Positions 9,160 to 12,728 of a stretch of DNA of 12,728 nucleotides are shown one piece after another (positions within the stretch are counted from its first letter, which is position 1; each line of letters begins with the position of its first letter). Made by a program: the position numbers and the translations under genes. The stretch is from an uncultured Clostridia bacterium. Its GTDB lineage: Bacteria > Bacillota_A > Clostridia > Christensenellales > UBA3700. The stretch is from positions 1-12,728 of the forward strand of contig CAMNMY010000006.1 in assembly GCA_946545105.1 (NCBI GenBank). Reading direction: 5' to 3'. The notes beneath the pieces were generated by a model, which made no database searches, was not told the origin of the DNA, and saw nothing but the letters and a program-made list of their open reading frames with translations.

Positions 9160-9468
9160 ATGTTTAATGTAGTTTTAGCTGTAACAACAAAGGATCTTAA
9201 CCAAATTGTTAAGCCATTACTAGACGTACTAGGAGTTTTAGTTCCAGTATTGCTAGGTGTAGTAGGTGCCTTAGGCGCACTATGGTGCATTGCACTTGGT
9301 GTTAAATACGCAAAGGCTGATGACCCACAAGAACACGAAAAGGCAAAGAAAGGATTAAAGAATGCTATTGTCGGATTCGTGCTAATCTTTGTGCTATTAA
9401 TTGCATTGCAAATTGCTGTAAGCATCTTTACAAACTGGTACATCAATTACGAATATCCTGTAATCTAA
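9160..9468 (+). CDS. VirB2/TrbC-type pilin-like conjugal transfer protein
   Basis: A 102-residue protein with two hydrophobic helices (about 22-48 and 69-92) separated by a short charged loop, KYAKADDPQEHEKAKKGLKN (49-68). The hydrophobic helix, K-x-AKADD loop, KAKKGLKNAIVGF and second helix pattern is typical of the T4SS pilin (TrbC/VirB2-like) families of low-GC bacteria. The N-terminus before helix 1 is short (about 20 residues) and has no clear cleavable signal. The protein may therefore stay a two-helix membrane protein rather than form a long pilus as in Gram-negatives. In a T4SS the VirB2 equivalent lines the extracellular part of the channel. It lies 49 bases after the giant gene and 15 bases before the lipoprotein gene, followed by the VirB6 and VirB4 genes, which supports the call. 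It resembles the pilin-like gene next to TrbL and VirB4 in mycoplasma ICEs. Confidence 0.85.
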   Translation: MFNVVLAVTTKDLNQIVKPLLDVLGVLVPVLLGVVGALGALWCIALGVKYAKADDPQEHEKAKKGLKNAIVGFVLIFVLLIALQIAVSIFTNWYINYEYPVI

Positions 9469-9483
9469 TCGAGTGAAAAAACA

Positions 9484-10215
9484 ATGACACTTACTAAAAA
9501 AATATCATTTTTATTTAGTATAGTGTTGATTCTTGCATTGATTGTATTTTCAACAGGATGCGCAACTGATTTGGGTACGTTTAGCGAGGACAACGACTAT
9601 GAAGAGTACTACGACTCATTTGGGTCAGTAGATGGGCTCTTTGAGGTTGAAACAGTAGGACAATACGAACCTGGGAAACTTAGTTATGATATAAAAGATT
9701 CTCTGCTAAACGATGAAACTGTTAACGAAATGGATTGGGAGGATGAAGACGATGCGGTCAAATTGAAGGAATATGTTTATATAATTCTTCCATTTGAAAC
9801 AGCAATGAAATTAGAAAGTGTTGCTTTGTTTATAAAATCAGAAATTGATTGCGAAGTATACATAAACGCGTTCTATTTCATAAATGAAGACGCAGCGCCT
9901 AAGAAAATAAAATATCGTCATTCTCCAGATACAGAAACAATCATTGTCGATGGTCAACCACAAGAAGTTGAAATCGTATATGATGATCCGGTACCTGCAG
10001 ATAGTATCAGTGGCGCAACAGTGAGCCTTGTAAAGGATGAATGGAATAGCTTTATATTAAGTAATTTTAGACAAGAAGGGTATGATGATGGAAATTTGCA
10101 CACGGGAGATAATGGTCTATTGTATATAAGAATAGAGAATAATTCTGGGCATAATGTCAGCTCAATGCCAAGTTGTCCAATTACTTTTATAAACTTGCTA
10201 GTTAGAAAGCTTTAA
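9484..10215 (+). CDS. Predicted lipoprotein with acidic linker and beta-rich domain
   Basis: A 243-residue protein that I cannot name. Residues 1-25 are a lipoprotein signal: KK at 5-6, a hydrophobic core (9-22) and a lipobox ending STGC with the lipidated cysteine at 26. Residues 27-95 are strongly acidic (for example WEDEDD at 85-90) and probably flexible. Residues about 96-243 are rich in alternating hydrophobic residues typical of beta-strands and end in FINLLVRKL. With YINAFYFIN, a VKDEWNSF run and LYIRIENNSG, the pattern resembles a jelly-roll or carbohydrate-binding sandwich, which is inference. The ATG has only a weak GAG-type ribosome site (9471-9475). Lying between the pilin-like and VirB6-type genes, it should be exposed on the outer face of the membrane. 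It could play a VirB7-like stabilising role, act in surface exclusion, or bind glycans on a partner cell. Confidence 0.8.
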   Translation: MTLTKKISFLFSIVLILALIVFSTGCATDLGTFSEDNDYEEYYDSFGSVDGLFEVETVGQYEPGKLSYDIKDSLLNDETVNEMDWEDEDDAVKLKEYVYIILPFETAMKLESVALFIKSEIDCEVYINAFYFINEDAAPKKIKYRHSPDTETIIVDGQPQEVEIVYDDPVPADSISGATVSLVKDEWNSFILSNFRQEGYDDGNLHTGDNGLLYIRIENNSGHNVSSMPSCPITFINLLVRKL

Positions 10216-10219
10216 GGAG
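10216..10219 (+). promoter_or_regulatory. Shine-Dalgarno of the VirB6-type gene
   Basis: GGAG lies 7 bases before the ATG at 10227 and immediately follows the lipoprotein stop codon (10213-10215). The close spacing suggests re-initiation or coupling between the two genes. Confidence 0.8.
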
Positions 10220-10226
10220 AAACGAA

Positions 10227-11612
10227 ATGTTTGATTGGTTTTGGAAGTTTTTATATGGTATATCTAAATCAATATATCGAATTATTGATGGTTTGATGTC
10301 TTGCGCAAATATGCTTTGCGGAATTGAACCAATAAAATACCAAGGAGTAGAAACAGACTTTATAACATTTTTATTACAAAATAAAAATATTACGTTAGGA
10401 TTTGTGAGCGCTGCTTTGATTGGCGTTATTTTGACATGTATTTTTGGCGTAATTGCTATTATTAGAGCGATAACAAGCGAGAAGTCAAATATGACTCCTG
10501 CTCAAGCAGCTGTAAAGGTTGGAAAGACTTTGTTGACATTTATATTTATTCCAATATGTCTTGCAATATTTGTTTATTTCACAAATATACTTATGCAAGC
10601 ATTGTATATGTCAACAACAGGTGGAAGCGCTGATGGTATGGGAAGATTCTTAGCGGGTGCATTTGGACAAGATGCAAGAAAAAGTGGAGTTCCAGAAGAT
10701 TTCTATTTGGACCCAAGTTTTGATTATACAAGTACAGGTAGTGTTAGAAAGTATCTAGATTTAACAGATTATGATTATTTCTTTAGCTGGATAGGTGGTG
10801 CATGTATTCTAATCAGCTTAGCAAACCTTCTATTGATGTTCGTAGATAGGGCAATAGCAATTGTTATTCTATTTATATTCTCTCCAATTTCATTATCTAC
10901 ATCAGTATTTGATGATGGACAACACTTCAAATTATGGAGAGACCAATTCTTTGTAAAATTCTTAACAGGATATGGTTGTATTATTGCTCTTAATATTTAC
11001 ATATTGGTCGTTGCTGCAATAACTAGCGATGGACTGGTGTTCTTTAATAATGGGTTCTTAAACAATTTAATGAAGATAGCGTTTATAGTAGGCGGTGCTG
11101 TGTCTATGCAACGTATGATGGCGTTAGTAGGTAACTTAATCTCTGCTGGAGCAGGTTCTAACGAGCTAAGAGACAACGCAATTGCTACTGCTCAAATGAG
11201 AGGAGCTATGGGCATTGCCGGCGGAATAATAAAATCTCCATTTAGCGCTGCTAGATCTGCATATAATTTTGGAAGAGACACTAAGCAACATGGTTTTGGT
11301 TCCGCACTTGCAAGTAGATTGGGACTAAAGACTGGTAAGGATTATGGTCAGATGAGCAAAGTGCAAAGATCACAGGCTTACGAAATGATGGATCGTAAAG
11401 AACAGATGCGAGCTGCTAGTAATTCACAACTTGGTGATAAGGTCGCAAATAAGATTGTTTCTGCAATATCTGGAAACAAAGAAGAAGGAAAAGGCGGCGG
11501 CGCAATTGATGACGGATCAGCTGCAAAGGCTCTAGAAAAGAAGGAAAATCCATTAGTTAATAATGCTATTGCAAATAGCCTAAAAAACAATAACGATAAA
11601 AATAAGGAATAG
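10227..11612 (+). CDS. TrbL/VirB6-type polytopic channel protein
   Basis: A 461-residue integral membrane protein. Hydrophobic segments fall near residues 57-80, 101-123, 187-206, 209-226, 246-266 and 281-305. The core run LFIFSPISLSTSVFDDG (215-231), then WRDQFFVKFLTGYG (237-250), and the NLISAGAG end of the last helix (303-310) are typical of the VirB6/TrbL proteins of Gram-positive and mycoplasma conjugation systems. VirB6 forms part of the inner-membrane channel and contacts the substrate in model T4SSs. Residues 311-461 form a soluble tail rich in Ala, Gly, Lys and Asn, including a short GKGGG stretch, probably cytoplasmic and able to touch VirB4. It sits between the lipoprotein and VirB4 genes; its stop overlaps the next ribosome site. 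The family call is good; exact topology is not proved. Confidence 0.87.
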   Translation: MFDWFWKFLYGISKSIYRIIDGLMSCANMLCGIEPIKYQGVETDFITFLLQNKNITLGFVSAALIGVILTCIFGVIAIIRAITSEKSNMTPAQAAVKVGKTLLTFIFIPICLAIFVYFTNILMQALYMSTTGGSADGMGRFLAGAFGQDARKSGVPEDFYLDPSFDYTSTGSVRKYLDLTDYDYFFSWIGGACILISLANLLLMFVDRAIAIVILFIFSPISLSTSVFDDGQHFKLWRDQFFVKFLTGYGCIIALNIYILVVAAITSDGLVFFNNGFLNNLMKIAFIVGGAVSMQRMMALVGNLISAGAGSNELRDNAIATAQMRGAMGIAGGIIKSPFSAARSAYNFGRDTKQHGFGSALASRLGLKTGKDYGQMSKVQRSQAYEMMDRKEQMRAASNSQLGDKVANKIVSAISGNKEEGKGGGAIDDGSAAKALEKKENPLVNNAIANSLKNNNDKNKE

Positions 11613-11615
11613 GTG
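11611..11615 (+). promoter_or_regulatory. Shine-Dalgarno of the VirB4-type gene
   Basis: AGGTG, overlapping the TAG stop of the VirB6-type gene (11610-11612), lies 6 bases before the ATG at 11622. It supports that start and tight coupling of channel and motor genes. Confidence 0.7.
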
Positions 11616-11621
11616 CATAAT

Positions 11622-12728
11622 ATGAGAGTAATACCAAAGACAGCGAAAGTAAAAGTTCAATTTTTTAAGAATATCTCTATTGCCGATACTATAATAGGAT
11701 TAATTGCGCTTGCAATAATTGCTTTATTGTTTATTTCAAATTTAGGCATTGCAAGATTTATTTTAATGGCAGTTGTTCTTATTCTAGCAGTAGGATTATT
11801 TATCCCATTTGAGGGACAAAGATTTTATATATTCTTTGCGCATTTTATAAAATACCTATTTTCTATAAAGAAATATTCTCAAGAAGATTTAAAAGCTAAA
11901 ACAAACGTAGAGGCATTTTTGCCTTTTAAAAACATAAACAATAATTATATTGAATATAGTAACTATTTTGCCGGAGTGCTTCAAATAGACCCAAGAGAGT
12001 TTAGTTTGCTTTCTGAGTTTAGACAAAATCAAATGATTGATGAAAACTTTGGTAAGATTATTAGAGAAATATCTGACAAATCAAAAGCATCTATCGTAAA
12101 AATTGATAGAAAATTAAATTTTGAGTCATATATTGAAGATGAAGAAAGAAAAAGAGATGCTCTTTACAAATTATTTGAAGAAAAAGAGTTGTCTAAACAA
12201 GAATTGGATTCAAGAGCAAAAGTTATTGACGATAGAATTAGAACATATAAGACATTAACTTTTGATGATCCTGTAAAGAAGCCTTTCTATTATCTTGTTG
12301 TATATGATGAAAACACACAAGTTATAGATTCAATTTTAGAAGATGCAATTGCTACATTTAAAGCAATAGGAATGTCATCTCACATTCTTGATTCAAAAGA
12401 ATTAGGAATATTCATAAAATACAATTACACATCAAATTTTGATGAAGATGATGTTAATCAACTATCTCCAGAAGAGTTTATGAACTGGGTAATTCCACAC
12501 AATATAGAATTTAAACCAGCAAGCGCTTTTGTTGATGGAGAACAATGTATAACATTTACAGTAAAGAATATGCCAATTTCAGTTCTTAATGCATGGGGAT
12601 ATAGAATTTTCAATATTCCTAATACTAAAGTCGTTATGAATTTGGCACCATTTGAAAAGCTAAAAGCTATTAAAATGATTGATAGATCAATTCAAGAATT
12701 GGCATCTCAATCTGAACAAAGCTATAGA
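11622..12728 (+). CDS. virB4: PrgI-like membrane module fused to VirB4-type conjugation ATPase (3'-truncated)
   Basis: The first 369 codons are present and the frame runs off the window end. Residues 1-90 look like a PrgI/TcpE-type module: VIPKTAKVKVQFFKNIS, two membrane helices (about 20-39 and 44-62), then a basic amphipathic stretch through FIKYLFSIKKYS. The rest matches the N-terminal domain of VirB4 proteins: FLPFKNINNNYIEYSNYFAGVLQIDPREFSLLSE has the typical order, followed by a mixed alpha/beta region with a charged helix (ERKRDALYKLFEEKELSKQE). The Walker A and B boxes would lie beyond the window. VirB4 powers assembly and transfer at the inner face of the channel. In many Gram-positive systems PrgI and VirB4 are separate genes, so the fused form is notable; mycoplasma ICE ATPases may share it. 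Call based on the N-terminus only. Confidence 0.85.
   Translation, partial: MRVIPKTAKVKVQFFKNISIADTIIGLIALAIIALLFISNLGIARFILMAVVLILAVGLFIPFEGQRFYIFFAHFIKYLFSIKKYSQEDLKAKTNVEAFLPFKNINNNYIEYSNYFAGVLQIDPREFSLLSEFRQNQMIDENFGKIIREISDKSKASIVKIDRKLNFESYIEDEERKRDALYKLFEEKELSKQELDSRAKVIDDRIRTYKTLTFDDPVKKPFYYLVVYDENTQVIDSILEDAIATFKAIGMSSHILDSKELGIFIKYNYTSNFDEDDVNQLSPEEFMNWVIPHNIEFKPASAFVDGEQCITFTVKNMPISVLNAWGYRIFNIPNTKVVMNLAPFEKLKAIKMIDRSIQELASQSEQSYR

Noticed and set aside
9105..9446. 113-residue minus-strand open frame over the pilin-like gene
   Set aside because: It is antisense to a convincing pilin-like gene with a strong ribosome site; it is a shadow frame.
9496..9502. Run of seven A bases near the start of the lipoprotein gene as a phase-variation tract
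   Set aside because: Seven A is common in AT-rich DNA and shorter than typical contingency tracts. The frame is intact.
11582..11588. In-phase A AAA AAC slippery heptamer near the end of the VirB6-type gene
   Set aside because: A -1 shift here meets TAA after one further codon (CAA), so it would only trim the tail by a few residues. No stimulating structure is evident.
1..12728. CRISPR arrays, tRNA or rRNA genes, insertion sequences, origins
   Set aside because: Coding genes fill nearly the whole window, gaps are under 50 bases, and no regular short repeats or transposase-like sequence were seen.

Overview
The window is the core of a type IV secretion (conjugation) gene cluster from a low-GC bacterium. 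By eye roughly a third of the bases are G or C. All genes lie on the + strand, so tightly packed that they read as one operon. The standard genetic code fits: the tryptophan codons I checked are TGG, and no open frame needs TGA as tryptophan. With monoderm-type surface genes (a lipoprotein and membrane-anchored Ig-like proteins), this suggests a Firmicutes, Bacilli or deep-branching Tenericutes-type host rather than a Mycoplasma using code 4. The host assignment is inference. An integrative and conjugative element (ICE) or conjugative plasmid is the likely carrier, but no integrase, relaxase, att site or origin is visible here.

Layout. Positions 2-1666 hold a 5'-truncated VirD4/TraG coupling ATPase. 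Positions 1653-9110 encode a 2485-residue secreted, C-terminally membrane-anchored protein built from Calx-beta-like and bacterial Ig-like modules around a non-repetitive middle region. The VirD4 stop and this start overlap by 14 bases. The gap at 9111-9159 contains a small hairpin with a GAAA tetraloop and a strong Shine-Dalgarno sequence. Positions 9160-9468 encode a small VirB2/TrbC-type pilin-like protein. Positions 9484-10215 encode a predicted lipoprotein with an acidic linker and a beta-rich domain. Positions 10227-11612 encode a polytopic TrbL/VirB6-type channel protein. From 11622 to the window edge runs a 3'-truncated VirB4-type ATPase whose N-terminus carries a PrgI-like two-helix membrane module.

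How the parts fit. VirD4 would bring the relaxase-DNA complex to the membrane. VirB6 and the PrgI-VirB4 protein would form the inner-membrane channel and its motor. The pilin-like protein would be the VirB2 equivalent. The giant protein and the lipoprotein face outward and are the best candidates for recipient contact, mating-pair stabilisation, surface exclusion or adhesion. The pilin to VirB6 to VirB4 order resembles that described for mycoplasma ICEs. VirB8, a VirB1-like wall hydrolase and the relaxase are not in the window and would be expected outside it.

The only non-coding stretches are short intercistronic gaps. No promoter or rho-independent terminator is convincing, so transcription probably starts upstream of position 1 and continues past the end.
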